A DNA stretch of 64,000 nt. Source: Vallitalea okinawensis (lineage in GTDB: Bacteria; Bacillota; Clostridia; Lachnospirales; PQDH01). Numbering within the stretch: position 1 is the first letter of the stretch; every line of letters starts with the position of its first letter. Positions 55,094 through 64,000 of the stretch are shown piece after piece. Made by a program: the position numbers and the translations under genes. The notes under the pieces were generated by a model. The model searched no databases and was not told the origin of the DNA. It worked only from the letters and a program-made list of their open reading frames with translations. The DNA lies in the NCBI RefSeq assembly GCF_002964605.1, contig NZ_PQDH01000007.1, positions 186,001 through 250,000 of the forward strand, given 5' to 3'.

Positions 55094-56851
55094 TTAATTA
55101 GACGAATCTATCTTGAACTTTTTAATCTCATCTAATAAATTCTTAGATAAATCATGTAATTCATCAGCATAACCAGCCACTTCCTCAATAGCAGATAATT
55201 GCTCCTCTGTAGCGGCAGATGCTTCTTCAGTTGATGCTGCTGTTTGTTGAGATATTGCGGATAAGTTATCGATCATACTGATTATTTTATCTTTTTTCTC
55301 TTCCATGCTCATATTATACTCGACTACTTGAGAAATTTTATTTTTAAGATTCAATATGGAGACAGAGATATCATTGAAAATAGTCTTTGTATCTCCTACA
55401 ATAACACTTTGCTCATCCACTATAACTTTAGTCTTCTCAATAGAATATACTGCATTTTGAGAATTATTTCTAATCTCTTGTAATATATTATGGATTCCTG
55501 TTACAGCATTTGATGACTGTTCTGCAAGTTTTCTTATTTCATCAGCTACTACTGCAAATCCTTTTCCTGCTTCTCCAGCTCGTGCCGCCTCAATGGAAGC
55601 ATTAAGGGCTAGTAGATTAGTCTGTTCTGCAATTTGCTTAATGGTATCTGTGATAACTTCTATTTGCATTGTACTATCGTTTACTTGTACAATCATTTCA
55701 TTCACTTCATAAGTTGATTGACTGGTATCAGTTGATTTTTGATCTAATAGGTTAACGACTTCTAACCCCTTAGTTGTTAATTGATCTGTATTGTTATACA
55801 CATCATTCATCTCACTAGAAATAACTGATACGCCTTCTATTTCTTTTCCTAACTCACTAATTTGATCCGCTCCCTCAGATATATCTCCTGCTTGTTCACC
55901 TGAACCATTGGCAATTTCTGAAATAGTTATTGCAATTTCTTCTGTAGCTTTTGCTGTTTGTGTCGTTATATCACTCAGTGAATTCGATGCTTTTAATACA
56001 TGATCACCAGAATGATCGACTTCGCTGATTAATGCTTTAAGGTTAATCACCATTTTATTGAAGGAACTTGTTAGGTATCCTGTCTCATCATTATTTTTGT
56101 TAACAATCGTATTGACCGTCAAATCTCCTTCTGCCACTTTTTCTAATGCATACATAATAGATTTAATTGGTCTAGATATGTGCCTAGCAAATAACAGAAT
56201 AATAATTAAACCAATCACAAAAGAAAGACCAACTATAGTGATTAAAATTGCAATAATTCTATTTGAACCCTTATTGAAATCTAATTTATATGTACCAGCC
56301 ACAACAATCCAATCCCACTCGGGGTCATACTCTGCATATGTAATCTTAGGTCCTATTTTATCTGAACCAGGTAATGTCCAACTATATTCTGTAAAGCCTC
56401 CACCTTGTTTGGCTTTATTAATAATTTCTTTGGCAAATAATAGCTTATCCTTTGATTTATCAACAGATTCCCAACTGTTGCCCCCCTCTGTTGAAGGATG
56501 TAAAACCTTGTTCCCTTGGCTATCATAGATAAAAAAATAACCATATTCACCTAAATCAATATCTTTGTTGATAGATCGAGTTCCATCTGCTTTTTGCTCA
56601 CCTACCAGCATTACTTTAACTTCTTCTTGTGCCTGTTCCGCTGGTAAATCGTTTCTTTCTACTTCCTCTTGCTTCAACTCTATAAGTTGCATAGCTTGCC
56701 TTACACTATTTTTTAAAATTACTTTTCCCTTTTCATCTAACTCAGATTTTGATGATCTAAAGCTTTGAATGCCAATAATACTGCTAGGCACAATTAATAA
56801 TAGTAAACAGATGATTAAAAGCTTACTATAAATAGTTTTTGTCTTATTCAT
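55094..56851 (-). CDS. Methyl-accepting chemotaxis protein with Cache sensor
   Basis: 585 residues from the ATG at 56851 (AGGAG seven bases upstream). N-terminal membrane helix, extracellular single-Cache sensor ([32 protein letters not shown]), second helix near 200-225, HAMP ([21 protein letters not shown]) and the signalling hairpin with its tip [21 protein letters not shown]. Senses a small organic ligand and controls CheA. No other chemotaxis gene lies in the window. Confidence 0.93.
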   Translation of the reverse strand: MNKTKTIYSKLLIICLLLLIVPSSIIGIQSFRSSKSELDEKGKVILKNSVRQAMQLIELKQEEVERNDLPAEQAQEEVKVMLVGEQKADGTRSINKDIDLGEYGYFFIYDSQGNKVLHPSTEGGNSWESVDKSKDKLLFAKEIINKAKQGGGFTEYSWTLPGSDKIGPKITYAEYDPEWDWIVVAGTYKLDFNKGSNRIIAILITIVGLSFVIGLIIILLFARHISRPIKSIMYALEKVAEGDLTVNTIVNKNNDETGYLTSSFNKMVINLKALISEVDHSGDHVLKASNSLSDITTQTAKATEEIAITISEIANGSGEQAGDISEGADQISELGKEIEGVSVISSEMNDVYNNTDQLTTKGLEVVNLLDQKSTDTSQSTYEVNEMIVQVNDSTMQIEVITDTIKQIAEQTNLLALNASIEAARAGEAGKGFAVVADEIRKLAEQSSNAVTGIHNILQEIRNNSQNAVYSIEKTKVIVDEQSVIVGDTKTIFNDISVSILNLKNKISQVVEYNMSMEEKKDKIISMIDNLSAISQQTAASTEEASAATEEQLSAIEEVAGYADELHDLSKNLLDEIKKFKIDSSN

Positions 56852-57037
56852 GCTCAATCTCCTTGTCTGTCAATTTTAATGTTATTATAAAGTCACTCTT
56901 ATATAATATCGGCCTTTATTGGTCAATCAAATATATATCAAAGAATTTAATCTAATTTTTAAGTTAAATAGATAGAGGTGATTCATAAATTGAACCACCT
57001 TAATCTATACCTTAGTTAATTAAATTTTTGCAAAATC

Positions 57038-57721
57038 TTAATGATCCTCTAAATAGAATATTTTTTTAGTTGCAAAAACAGCTAGTAAAGCTCCTATGAT
57101 AGGAAAGACAATATAAAGCCATAATGATGACACATGTCCAGATATCAGTGCTGGACCTAAAGACCTAGCTGGATTAAATGACCCTCCTGATATAGGACCA
57201 ATAATTAAGGCACCAACCATAACAGTGATCCCTATTGCAATACCTCCGAAACGATCATCTGCACGATTATCAACAGCCGCTCCCAATATAACCACCATTA
57301 AAATAAATGTGTAAATAAGTTCAACTGCTAAGGCTACAGTGATTTCGTTATCAAATAATGCATCGTTAGGTAGTGTTGCTCCAAGTGTAGCTATATTACC
57401 AAACATGACTTTTAATAAAATGCTTGCCAAAATTGCTCCTATAACTTGTGATGCAATATACAACATCATATCTTTTGTACTTAATCTTTTTATGGACCAT
57501 AACGCTATAGATACTGCTGGATTAAAGTTGGCTCCTGAGATTTTTCGGAATGTATAAATAAGCATAGCTACAGTCAATCCAAAAGCAAAAGCTATTCCCA
57601 AATGTGTTATCACTCCCCCAAAAATTTCATTAACCATGATAGCTCCAGTACCATTAAATACTAATATAAATGTACCTATCAACTCACTTAAGTAAGCTGA
57701 ATAATTTAGTCGTTGATGCAT
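57038..57721 (-). CDS. Aquaporin (MIP family)
   Basis: 227 residues from the ATG at 57721 (AAGGGTG upstream). Six membrane helices and two pore loops with NPA: ANFNPAVS (67-69) and GGSFNPARS. Serine after the second NPAR, where glycerol facilitators have aspartate, points to water selectivity. Single gene. Confidence 0.9.
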   Translation of the reverse strand: MHQRLNYSAYLSELIGTFILVFNGTGAIMVNEIFGGVITHLGIAFAFGLTVAMLIYTFRKISGANFNPAVSIALWSIKRLSTKDMMLYIASQVIGAILASILLKVMFGNIATLGATLPNDALFDNEITVALAVELIYTFILMVVILGAAVDNRADDRFGGIAIGITVMVGALIIGPISGGSFNPARSLGPALISGHVSSLWLYIVFPIIGALLAVFATKKIFYLEDH

Positions 57722-57937
57722 CTTAATCACCCTTCATATTTATCATTATTTTATAATTGCTTTCTTTCTAATTAATATCAACATAATTTTTCTATTTAAA
57801 TCTAGTTTTAATGCACTTATAGATAATCTTTGTATATGCATTAATTAGAATATAATTATATCAAAATATAATGAAAGGTAAGTTAAGTGGAAATTAATCC
57901 TTTGTAAAGTTTATGTAAAGAAAAACTCTCAAAAAAA

Positions 57938-57951
57938 CTGTCCGAAGACAG
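57938..57951 (-). terminator. Terminator of the AraC-type regulator gene
   Basis: GGCTGTC-TTCG-GACAG on the minus strand followed by seven T, starting seven bases after the stop codon. Confidence 0.8.
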
Positions 57952-57957
57952 CCATTT

Positions 57958-58830
57958 TTAAATATGTAATTTTCTTTTTTCAGTTGGTGATATATTTTTG
58001 ATCTGCTTATAAATACGGCTAAAATAACTGGTATCACGAAAGCCTACTTTGAAAGCAATCTCTCCTATACTCAAGTCTGTCGTTATGAGTAATCTATCCG
58101 CTTCTTGTATGCGTACAGAATTGATGTAGTGGGATACAGTATGCCCTGTCATCTGCTTAAACATGCGACAGAAATGGTATTTGCTCATATGGGCATGTTC
58201 ACTAATGGATTCTAATGTTAACTCTATAGCAAAGTTCGCTTCAATATAGCTTAAGACCTTATTAAAGCGTTCCATATTTTTCATACGTTGCTTCACTTGA
58301 CTATCTGTTAAGATGGTATCCACATGTTCTCGCATTAATAAAACAAAAAGACGGTAGAGCGTGGATTTAATGGCAAGCTCAAAGCCCATTTGTCGCTGAG
58401 TATATTCGCTGTTGATAGTTTCGATGCATTGACTTACTTCTTTGTCATTACTTATAAGATTCTTAAATAGAATGGTATTATCAATGATTGGGTTTATATA
58501 TTTAGAATCGCATAAATCAATAATACGACTAGAAAGAATATGTGGATCAAGAATAATGCAATAATAGCGAACATTTTCTGATAAGTTGATAGCTGAATGA
58601 AGTTCATTACAGTTAACCACTATCAAGTCTCCACTTCTTACTACAAATGATTTATTATTACATTTACAAAGGGCTGAGCCTTCTGTAAAGTAAAGCAGCT
58701 CCATTTCTTCATGCCAGTGTGGATACACACAGCATTGGCTGACACCTTTCGTGTGTATGGGATTCACCTTCATAGAAAAATCAGGATTAGGCATAGTCAT
58801 CGTTTCTCGAAGTTCCGCAGGTTTATCCAT
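57958..58830 (-). CDS. AraC-family regulator with cupin sensor domain
   Basis: 290 residues. N-terminal AraC cupin (YPHWHEEMELLYFTEGSALC) and a C-terminal double helix-turn-helix (LESISEHAHMSKYHFCRMFKQM and GEIAFKVGFRDTSYFSRIYKQI). Cytoplasmic, no kinase partner. Divergent from the oxidoreductase-isomerase operon, which it should activate in response to a sugar or polyol. Confidence 0.9.
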   Translation of the reverse strand: MDKPAELRETMTMPNPDFSMKVNPIHTKGVSQCCVYPHWHEEMELLYFTEGSALCKCNNKSFVVRSGDLIVVNCNELHSAINLSENVRYYCIILDPHILSSRIIDLCDSKYINPIIDNTILFKNLISNDKEVSQCIETINSEYTQRQMGFELAIKSTLYRLFVLLMREHVDTILTDSQVKQRMKNMERFNKVLSYIEANFAIELTLESISEHAHMSKYHFCRMFKQMTGHTVSHYINSVRIQEADRLLITTDLSIGEIAFKVGFRDTSYFSRIYKQIKNISPTEKRKLHI

Positions 58831-59087
58831 GATTCCGACTCCTTTATTTCACTCAAAAAAAGCAATATAATCCTAGTTTTGAGCAATTGAATGAATGCTG
58901 ATAGCAACTATATATACTATAATAAACCACAAGATAGCAATTGTAAATAACGGGGTGGTTACACCGATTATAGAATGAATTGCACCTAAGCCTAACGCAA
59001 TATATTTACAAAATTGAATGTTTAAATTATGTAATCATACCCACCGAAGATGATTTACTAGAATTATTATTGAATGGAGGAGTATAC

Positions 59088-60155
59088 ATGAAAAAAGTAA
59101 GAATTGGAATCATCGGAACAGGAAGTATTAGTGAAGCACATATTCAAGGTTATCAATGCATGGACCATGTGGAAGTAGTGGCTGCATGTGATTTAGATGA
59201 AGCCAAAGTGAAGCGTTATGCTAGCAAACATAACATTCCTCATACTTTTACAGATTATAACGAGATGCTAAAGATGAAAGGACTGGACGCAGTCAGCGTA
59301 ACAACTTGGAACAATTCACATGCCCCTATCAGTATTGCAGCAATGAAAGCAGGTAAGGATGTACTTTGCGAAAAGCCCTTGGCTATGAATGCGAAAGAAG
59401 CTGAAGAAATGGTGAGAGTATCTAAAGAAACTGGCCAATTGCTCATGGTAGGCTTTGTTCGACGATTCGAAAGCAATGCTCAGTATATCAGAGAAGCTGT
59501 TGCTAATGATGAACTTGGTCAAATTTATTATGCCAAGACTGGTTACATACGTAAGTGGGGTAACCCAGGTGGGTGGTTCTGTGATAAGAATCGTTCTGGT
59601 GGTGGACCTGTTATTGATTTAGGGGTACATGTTATTGACTTGATACGTTACTTAACAGGAAAACCAAAACCTGTATCCATTATGGCATCAACCTTCAGTT
59701 ATTTAGGAATGAAACCCAACATGAAAGGCATGAATAAGTATACATCCAGTGACTATGATGCCTCTAACCCCCATTGTGATGTAGAAGATGCAGCAACAGC
59801 ATTAATTAAGTTTGATAACGGCATGACTTTATCCATTGAAACGAGTTGGGTGCTCCATACAAAAGAAAACAGTAATTATCTTATGCTCTATGGGGACAAA
59901 GCTGGTGTCAAAATGGAACCAGAATTAGAGTTCTATAAAGAAAGTAATCAATACTATATCAACGAAAAACCTGTTATACAAACTAAGGATGACTTTGCTC
60001 AGATTTTTGAAAGAGAAACAGCTCATTTTATAGATTGTGTTATGAATAATATACCTTGTATCAATCCTGGTCAAGATGGCGTTGAAATCATGAAGATCTT
60101 AGATGCTATTTATGAATCAGCTGAAACTGGTCATGAAGTGATCATTAAAAAATAG
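59088..60155 (+). CDS. Gfo/Idh/MocA-family oxidoreductase
   Basis: 355 residues from the ATG at 59088 (GGAGGAGTATAC upstream; 36 extra in-frame residues are not protein-like). N-terminal NAD(P)-binding GTGSISEAH, the catalytic lysine in EKPLAMN and a C-terminal alpha/beta substrate domain with GGGPVIDLGVHVIDL. Oxidises a sugar, sugar alcohol or inositol. With two isomerase-type partners downstream it fits a sugar-conversion pathway such as keto-glycoside or inositol processing. Confidence 0.9.
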   Translation: MKKVRIGIIGTGSISEAHIQGYQCMDHVEVVAACDLDEAKVKRYASKHNIPHTFTDYNEMLKMKGLDAVSVTTWNNSHAPISIAAMKAGKDVLCEKPLAMNAKEAEEMVRVSKETGQLLMVGFVRRFESNAQYIREAVANDELGQIYYAKTGYIRKWGNPGGWFCDKNRSGGGPVIDLGVHVIDLIRYLTGKPKPVSIMASTFSYLGMKPNMKGMNKYTSSDYDASNPHCDVEDAATALIKFDNGMTLSIETSWVLHTKENSNYLMLYGDKAGVKMEPELEFYKESNQYYINEKPVIQTKDDFAQIFERETAHFIDCVMNNIPCINPGQDGVEIMKILDAIYESAETGHEVIIKK

Positions 60156-60166
60156 GGGGAATTAAA

Positions 60167-61024
60167 ATGACTACAAATAAAATTGGTGTTATTGTCGATT
60201 CATTTCAATTAGGTTTAAGGGAAGGTATTAAGAAAGCAAAAGAAGTTGGTGCAGAAGGGATTCAACTCTATGCCGTTCGTGGAGAGATGGCACCAGATAA
60301 TCTTGATTCAAAAGCTCGCCGAGAATTACTAGACTATATTAAGTCACATGGACTTGTAGTATCCGCATTATGTGGTGACTTAGGTGGTCATGGCTTCACT
60401 ATTCAAGAAGATAATGTTGCGCGTATCGAAAAATCTAAGCGTATTATGGATTTAGCAAAGGATTTAGAAACAGATATAGTAACAACACATATCGGTGTTA
60501 TTCCTCATGATACTACCCATGATCGTTTTGAAGTATTGCAAGCAGCATGTGAAGAATTGGGTCAATACGGTGATCAAGTGGGGGCTTATTTTGCTATAGA
60601 GACCGGACCGGAAAAAGCAGTTACATTAAAAAATTTTTTAGATAGCTTATCAAGTAAAGGAGTGCGTGTTAATTATGACCCCGCTAACCTTGTTATGGTG
60701 ACAGGAGATGATCCTGTCCAGGGTGTTTATACTTTAAAAGATTATATCGTTCATACCCATGCGAAAGATGGTGTTCAATTACTGAAATCAGATCCCGAAT
60801 TTATCTATAAGTGCTTTGCAGAATCCATGCCAGAAAACTTCCATGTTGATGAATATTTTCTAGAAAAACCCTTAGGTCAAGGAGCGGTAAACTTCAATGC
60901 CTATCTTCAAGCATTACGTGATATAAAATTTGGTGGCTTTTTAACCATCGAAAGAGAAGTTGGGGATAACCCCCAAAAAGATATTCAGGATGCGGTTAAA
61001 TTTTTACAAAAACTAAGAGGTTAA
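60167..61024 (+). CDS. Sugar phosphate isomerase/epimerase-type TIM barrel protein
   Basis: 285 residues, xylose isomerase-like TIM barrel (AP endonuclease 2 superfamily). Metal-site candidates are E147-type in YFAIETGPE, D in NYDPANLVM, H in VHTHAKDG and E in TIEREVG. Eleven bases after the oxidoreductase gene. Related to IolE/IolI and tagatose/psicose epimerases; exact substrate unknown. Confidence 0.87.
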   Translation: MTTNKIGVIVDSFQLGLREGIKKAKEVGAEGIQLYAVRGEMAPDNLDSKARRELLDYIKSHGLVVSALCGDLGGHGFTIQEDNVARIEKSKRIMDLAKDLETDIVTTHIGVIPHDTTHDRFEVLQAACEELGQYGDQVGAYFAIETGPEKAVTLKNFLDSLSSKGVRVNYDPANLVMVTGDDPVQGVYTLKDYIVHTHAKDGVQLLKSDPEFIYKCFAESMPENFHVDEYFLEKPLGQGAVNFNAYLQALRDIKFGGFLTIEREVGDNPQKDIQDAVKFLQKLRG

Positions 61025-61035
61025 GGAGATTTAAG

Positions 61036-61905
61036 ATGAAATTTGGTGTAAGCTCTTACAGTTTTATAGGATTGGTTCAAGAAGGAGAACTAAAGCAGCT
61101 AGAAGTTATGGATAAGGCAAAAGAAATGGGTTTTGATACTATCGAATTTATTAATTTTATCCTTGAAGACGGAGAAACAGAAGAAGATTTTGCTATGAAA
61201 GCTTATAAGAAAAGCAAGGAAATAAAGTTACCTATTGAAAGTTATACCATAGGTGCTGATTTTCTCAATGGCTCTGGTGGTAATCTAAATGCTGAGATAC
61301 AACGAGTAAAAAACCAAGTAGATATTGCTCGCTTATTAGGTGTAAATTCTATGCGTCATGATGCTACCATTGGTTTCCCAAAAGGACACAAGGAAGGTCG
61401 CTCCTTTGAAGATGCATTGCCTAGGTTGGTTGAAGGTTATCAAGCAGTAACAGAGTATGCAGCAGGTTTTGGGATTAAGACTATGGTTGAAAATCACGGT
61501 TTTTTCTGTCAAGATAGTCAACGTGTTGAACAGCTAGTTACAACAGTTAATCATCCTAACTTTGGTGTACTCATTGATATAGGAAACTTTGTCTGTGTAG
61601 ACGAAGCCCCAGAAAAAGCAGTCGGTTTACTGATGCCCTATGCTTTTCATATTCATGCTAAAGATTTTCACATCAGATCTGGTATGCTACCTCCACCTGG
61701 AGAAGGATGGTTTGAATCAAGAGGTGGTAACTACCTCCGTGGAGCCATTATCGGTCATGGTAATGTGCCAATACTACAATGTCTCAAGATCATGAAAAAA
61801 TCTGGCTATGACGGTGTGCTTTCTATTGAATTTGAAGGATTAGAAGACCCTATTCTAGGTATATCCATAGGTCTTAATAATTTAAAAAGGTATTTAGAGA
61901 TGTAA
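61036..61905 (+). CDS. Sugar phosphate isomerase/epimerase-type TIM barrel protein
   Basis: 289 residues, a second xylose isomerase-like TIM barrel. Metal-site candidates: TMVENHGFF, LIDIGNFV, FHIHAKDFH and LSIEFEGLED. Follows the first by 11 bases. The two differ clearly and so probably catalyse separate steps. Last gene of the AraC-controlled operon. Confidence 0.87.
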   Translation: MKFGVSSYSFIGLVQEGELKQLEVMDKAKEMGFDTIEFINFILEDGETEEDFAMKAYKKSKEIKLPIESYTIGADFLNGSGGNLNAEIQRVKNQVDIARLLGVNSMRHDATIGFPKGHKEGRSFEDALPRLVEGYQAVTEYAAGFGIKTMVENHGFFCQDSQRVEQLVTTVNHPNFGVLIDIGNFVCVDEAPEKAVGLLMPYAFHIHAKDFHIRSGMLPPPGEGWFESRGGNYLRGAIIGHGNVPILQCLKIMKKSGYDGVLSIEFEGLEDPILGISIGLNNLKRYLEM

Positions 61906-61917
61906 TGTAGGTATTTA

Positions 61918-61945
61918 AAAGGGGCTGTTCAAGACTAGCCCCTTT
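61918..61945. terminator. Terminator between converging operons
   Basis: AAAGGGGCT/AGCCCCTTT with a 10-base loop, followed by CTCTTACTT on the plus strand and TTTAAA-type bases on the minus strand. Confidence 0.75.
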
Positions 61946-61958
61946 CTCTTACTTCTCT

Positions 61959-63422
61959 CTATGCACTTTCGTAGTTGATATCTTTTTCATCAATATTAAG
62001 TTCTTTCAGTACTTTCAATGATGCTTTAATCATTGGTTGAGGTCCGCACATATATACTTGATAATCTTTTAGATCGACTTTCTTCATGTAATCAGTAACG
62101 AAGCCCTTCTCACCTGTCCAGTTCTCATCAAAAGCTGCTACTTGAATAAATTCAAATTGATATCCTTCTTCTTCAAGTTGTTTAAACTCATCTACATAAA
62201 TAAATTCATTTTTATAATTAGCACCATAAACTAATTTTATATTTTTAATATTATTGTCATTTCTAATTAGATCCGTTACTATTGGAATAAATGGTGTAAT
62301 ACCAATTCCGCCAGCCACTAGTAGTACATTCTTAGCATCTTTGTTAACAATTAGTTCATGACCCATTGGTCCTTCAAGCTCTATTTCATTACCTATCTTG
62401 AAGTTATCAAAAATCATGTTGGTACCATAGCCATCATCCATCTTTTTGATGGTTACACTTAATGCTGTGCCATCTTCATCATAGGATGATATGGAATAAG
62501 CTCTAAACATCTCAGGGTTATCTTGAATTTTAACCAGTATAAACTGTCCTGCTTCGTAATTAACTTTCTGAGGATCAACGAACTTGAAAGTATATTCAAT
62601 AATATCATCTTTAAGTTTTTTGATATTGACTATCTTAGATTTAATACGTATTCTATTTTCATAACCTTCAAGGCTAACATGTTTATTAAGTACCTGCGCT
62701 ACTTTTTTTGTTGCTAGTGTTAAAATACCGGCTGGACAATTCTCTACACATGTTGAACACTTAATACAAATATCACTATCAAATTGATTATTCTCAGAGA
62801 ACTCATTATAAGGTTCTAGTTGCATTGGACATACTCTAGAACATTTACCACATTTATGACACATTTCAGCTTTTGTCACTGTTATTTTCTCATCAGTCAT
62901 TTGGGTCACACCAACAGTCTTACCTAGCTTATAAGACAATCTCTGTAAGACACCCATAGGACAGAAATTACACCAAGTTCTAGGTGCAAAGATCAAAGCT
63001 AAAAGACCACCAAGAATAGTCACCATCAAATAACTACTCACAAATATAAGCCCTATTTTATCAAAAAATGCTAGGCTACCATAAATCCCAGCCACTTTAA
63101 TAAATTTCGATATTAGTTTATATGAAAAGAAAATGAAAAAAGCAATGGCAAGCCACTTAGATTTAAAAAACTTAGGAATTTTAACATTTCTACTAATTGG
63201 CATTAATAATGAATCAAATAAACTACCATGAGCGCAGATGTTACCACACCAATACCGTCCTTTATAAAATGAATAAAGTATAAGACCGAGCATAACTGGA
63301 ATAACTAGAAGCCCTAACTTAGGATACCACAAGCCTCCTATTGCTACTAATAACGTAAAGATGAATCCATATTTCCTGATTAAAGTAAAAGTCCGATTTG
63401 TTTTGATATTGAACGTTGCCAA
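61959..63422 (-). CDS. Membrane iron-sulfur protein fused to a ferredoxin-NAD(P)+ reductase module
   Basis: 487 residues. Residues 1-165 hold four membrane helices with NapH/NosR-type motifs WCGNIC (C59, C63) and WCNFCP (C151, C154). Residues 185-235 are a two-cluster ferredoxin (CHKCGKCSRVCP, CIKCSTCVENCP). From about 255 on lies an FNR-type flavin/NAD module: RAYSIS binds FAD, LLVAGGIGITP and VYMCGPQPM bind NAD(P). Likely passes electrons between a pyridine nucleotide and a membrane or ferredoxin pool. The upstream 20-base motif matches that of the split permease operon. Confidence 0.85.
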   Translation of the reverse strand: MATFNIKTNRTFTLIRKYGFIFTLLVAIGGLWYPKLGLLVIPVMLGLILYSFYKGRYWCGNICAHGSLFDSLLMPISRNVKIPKFFKSKWLAIAFFIFFSYKLISKFIKVAGIYGSLAFFDKIGLIFVSSYLMVTILGGLLALIFAPRTWCNFCPMGVLQRLSYKLGKTVGVTQMTDEKITVTKAEMCHKCGKCSRVCPMQLEPYNEFSENNQFDSDICIKCSTCVENCPAGILTLATKKVAQVLNKHVSLEGYENRIRIKSKIVNIKKLKDDIIEYTFKFVDPQKVNYEAGQFILVKIQDNPEMFRAYSISSYDEDGTALSVTIKKMDDGYGTNMIFDNFKIGNEIELEGPMGHELIVNKDAKNVLLVAGGIGITPFIPIVTDLIRNDNNIKNIKLVYGANYKNEFIYVDEFKQLEEEGYQFEFIQVAAFDENWTGEKGFVTDYMKKVDLKDYQVYMCGPQPMIKASLKVLKELNIDEKDINYESA

Positions 63423-63775
63423 TATGTATACCCCCTAATAGCGTTATATTATAATATTACAATATATAGATTATATAATATATATATGCATTAAGTCAAT
63501 ACAAATATGTGCACAAATAATTGGTGATAAATTCTACCCAGTAGCTAATCTTTTACAACAGGCAGTTAATTGTTATAAATACTATTTCTTTATTGATGGG
63601 ATTTTTAAAATGTAATGGGATTATTAATGGTATATAAATTCCATATTTCATGTACATTTTCCTACATTTACTTTATTACAACACTTAGATGGAGTATAAT
63701 TGGTTTAAAGTATCTGAGATAATTTTAAGATTCGAAAAGAGAATAATGATAAAAAATACGCAAGGAGTGAGTAAA
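63423..63775. other. 353-base divergent intergenic region
   Basis: Very AT-rich near 63440-63490, holding the motif copy that controls the minus-strand reductase. The plus-strand half should promote the GDSL hydrolase gene (TATAAT at about 63695), but a clear -35 box is not visible. No coding frame. Confidence 0.4.
63446..63465 (-). promoter_or_regulatory. Second copy of the shared 20-base motif
   Basis: On the minus strand ATATTGTAATATTATAATAT, 19 of 20 identical to 52982-53001, containing a TATAAT, about 25 bases before the start codon of the membrane iron-sulfur reductase. Confidence 0.5.
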
Positions 63776-64000
63776 ATGGTTAATAAAGAAAAAATAATAC
63801 TTTTTCAAGGTGATAGTATTACAGATGCTGGACGTAAAAGAGAAGATGATTATGATTTAGGGACAGGATATGCAATGATGGCTGCGTCAATGTTCTCAGC
63901 AACATCCCCTGAAAAGAATGTAAAATTTTTAAATAGAGGTATTAGCGGAAACAGAGTCAAAGATTTGAAGTTTCGCTGGAAAGAAGATTGTATCAATTTG
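63776..64000 (+). CDS. SGNH/GDSL hydrolase, 5' part (runs off the window)
   Basis: 75 codons to the window edge from an ATG with AAGGAG upstream. ILFQGDSITDAGR carries the block I nucleophilic serine (GDS) near residue 12, and NRGISGNRVKDL the glycine and asparagine of blocks II/III. Members are esterases such as acetylxylan or rhamnogalacturonan acetylesterases. No signal peptide, so cytoplasmic. The catalytic Asp-His end lies outside the window. Confidence 0.85.
   Translation, partial: MVNKEKIILFQGDSITDAGRKREDDYDLGTGYAMMAASMFSATSPEKNVKFLNRGISGNRVKDLKFRWKEDCINL

Noticed and set aside
56058-56528. 156-codon plus-strand open frame inside the chemotaxis gene
   Set aside because: Antisense shadow of the chemotaxis receptor, with no ribosome binding site and low-complexity composition.
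58980-59087. N-terminal extension of the Gfo/Idh/MocA oxidoreductase
   Set aside because: The 36 extra residues precede the GTGSIS nucleotide fold without a ribosome binding site; GGAGGAG stands before the internal ATG at 59088.
1-64000. CRISPR array, prophage, insertion sequence, rRNA or tRNA
   Set aside because: No spaced direct repeats, transposase, integrase or phage structural genes and no tRNA-like cloverleaf were seen in the intergenic regions.

Overview
The window looks like chromosomal DNA of a low-GC, anaerobic, Gram-positive bacterium of the class Clostridia. The evidence is strong purine-rich ribosome binding sites, AT-rich intergenic DNA with many hairpin-plus-T terminators, a four-subunit NAD(P)-linked [FeFe]-hydrogenase, a giant double-activase protein of the 2-hydroxyacyl-CoA dehydratase activator family, YesM/YesN and GHKL/LytTR signalling pairs, and binding-protein sugar transporters without their own ATPase gene. 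I cannot name the genus from the sequence alone. I saw no prophage, CRISPR array, insertion sequence, rRNA or tRNA.

Layout. 1-2.1 kb: a small GAF-like protein and a thiamine-diphosphate enzyme. 2.1-4.7 kb: a three-gene ABC-2 exporter behind a strong promoter with a terminator-like hairpin in its leader. 5.0-10.9 kb: a seven-gene operon (two acetyltransferase genes, a 5'-nucleotidase-like phosphoesterase, dGTPase, deformylase-like protein, DUF1232 membrane protein, ATP-grasp ligase). 11.2-16.7 kb: a TtcA-like tRNA thiolase, a palindromic repeat element and the 1412-residue activase. 17.0-25.7 kb: a sugar ABC transporter facing a YesN regulator whose YesM kinase is interrupted by one in-frame stop, then a GHKL/LytTR pair. 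26.0-29.3 kb: a serine-synthesis operon (class V aminotransferase, phosphoglycerate dehydrogenase, DUF1015). 29.8-37.2 kb: a toroid-like hypothetical protein, a VOC protein and a second sugar ABC transporter divergent from a membrane-bound AraC regulator. 37.5-39.7 kb: a TrmB regulator and MATE exporter behind a perfect operator palindrome. 39.8-41.8 kb: a split permease, one half fused to a ferredoxin domain, with a Crp/Fnr regulator. 41.9-46.3 kb: a short-chain dehydrogenase, two tandem CotA-like laccases and a small acidic protein. 46.5-48.1 kb: a secreted thermolysin-family protease. 48.5-52.9 kb: the hydrogenase operon. 53.1-55.0 kb: a second split permease with a thioredoxin-reductase-like flavoprotein lacking recognisable NADPH-binding motifs. 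55.1-61.9 kb: a chemotaxis receptor, an aquaporin, and an AraC-controlled sugar oxidoreductase/isomerase operon. 62.0-64 kb: a membrane iron-sulfur/flavin reductase and the start of a GDSL hydrolase.

The most interesting theme is redox. Two paralogous split permeases occur with electron-transfer partners (a fused ferredoxin in one case, a possibly ferredoxin-dependent thioredoxin-reductase-like protein in the other), and the second lies beside the hydrogenase. A 20-base motif in the hydrogenase/permease intergenic region recurs with one mismatch in front of the membrane iron-sulfur reductase, hinting at shared control. A second theme is the serine operon, where DUF1015 carries a DGHHR motif like that of ParB-fold serine kinases.
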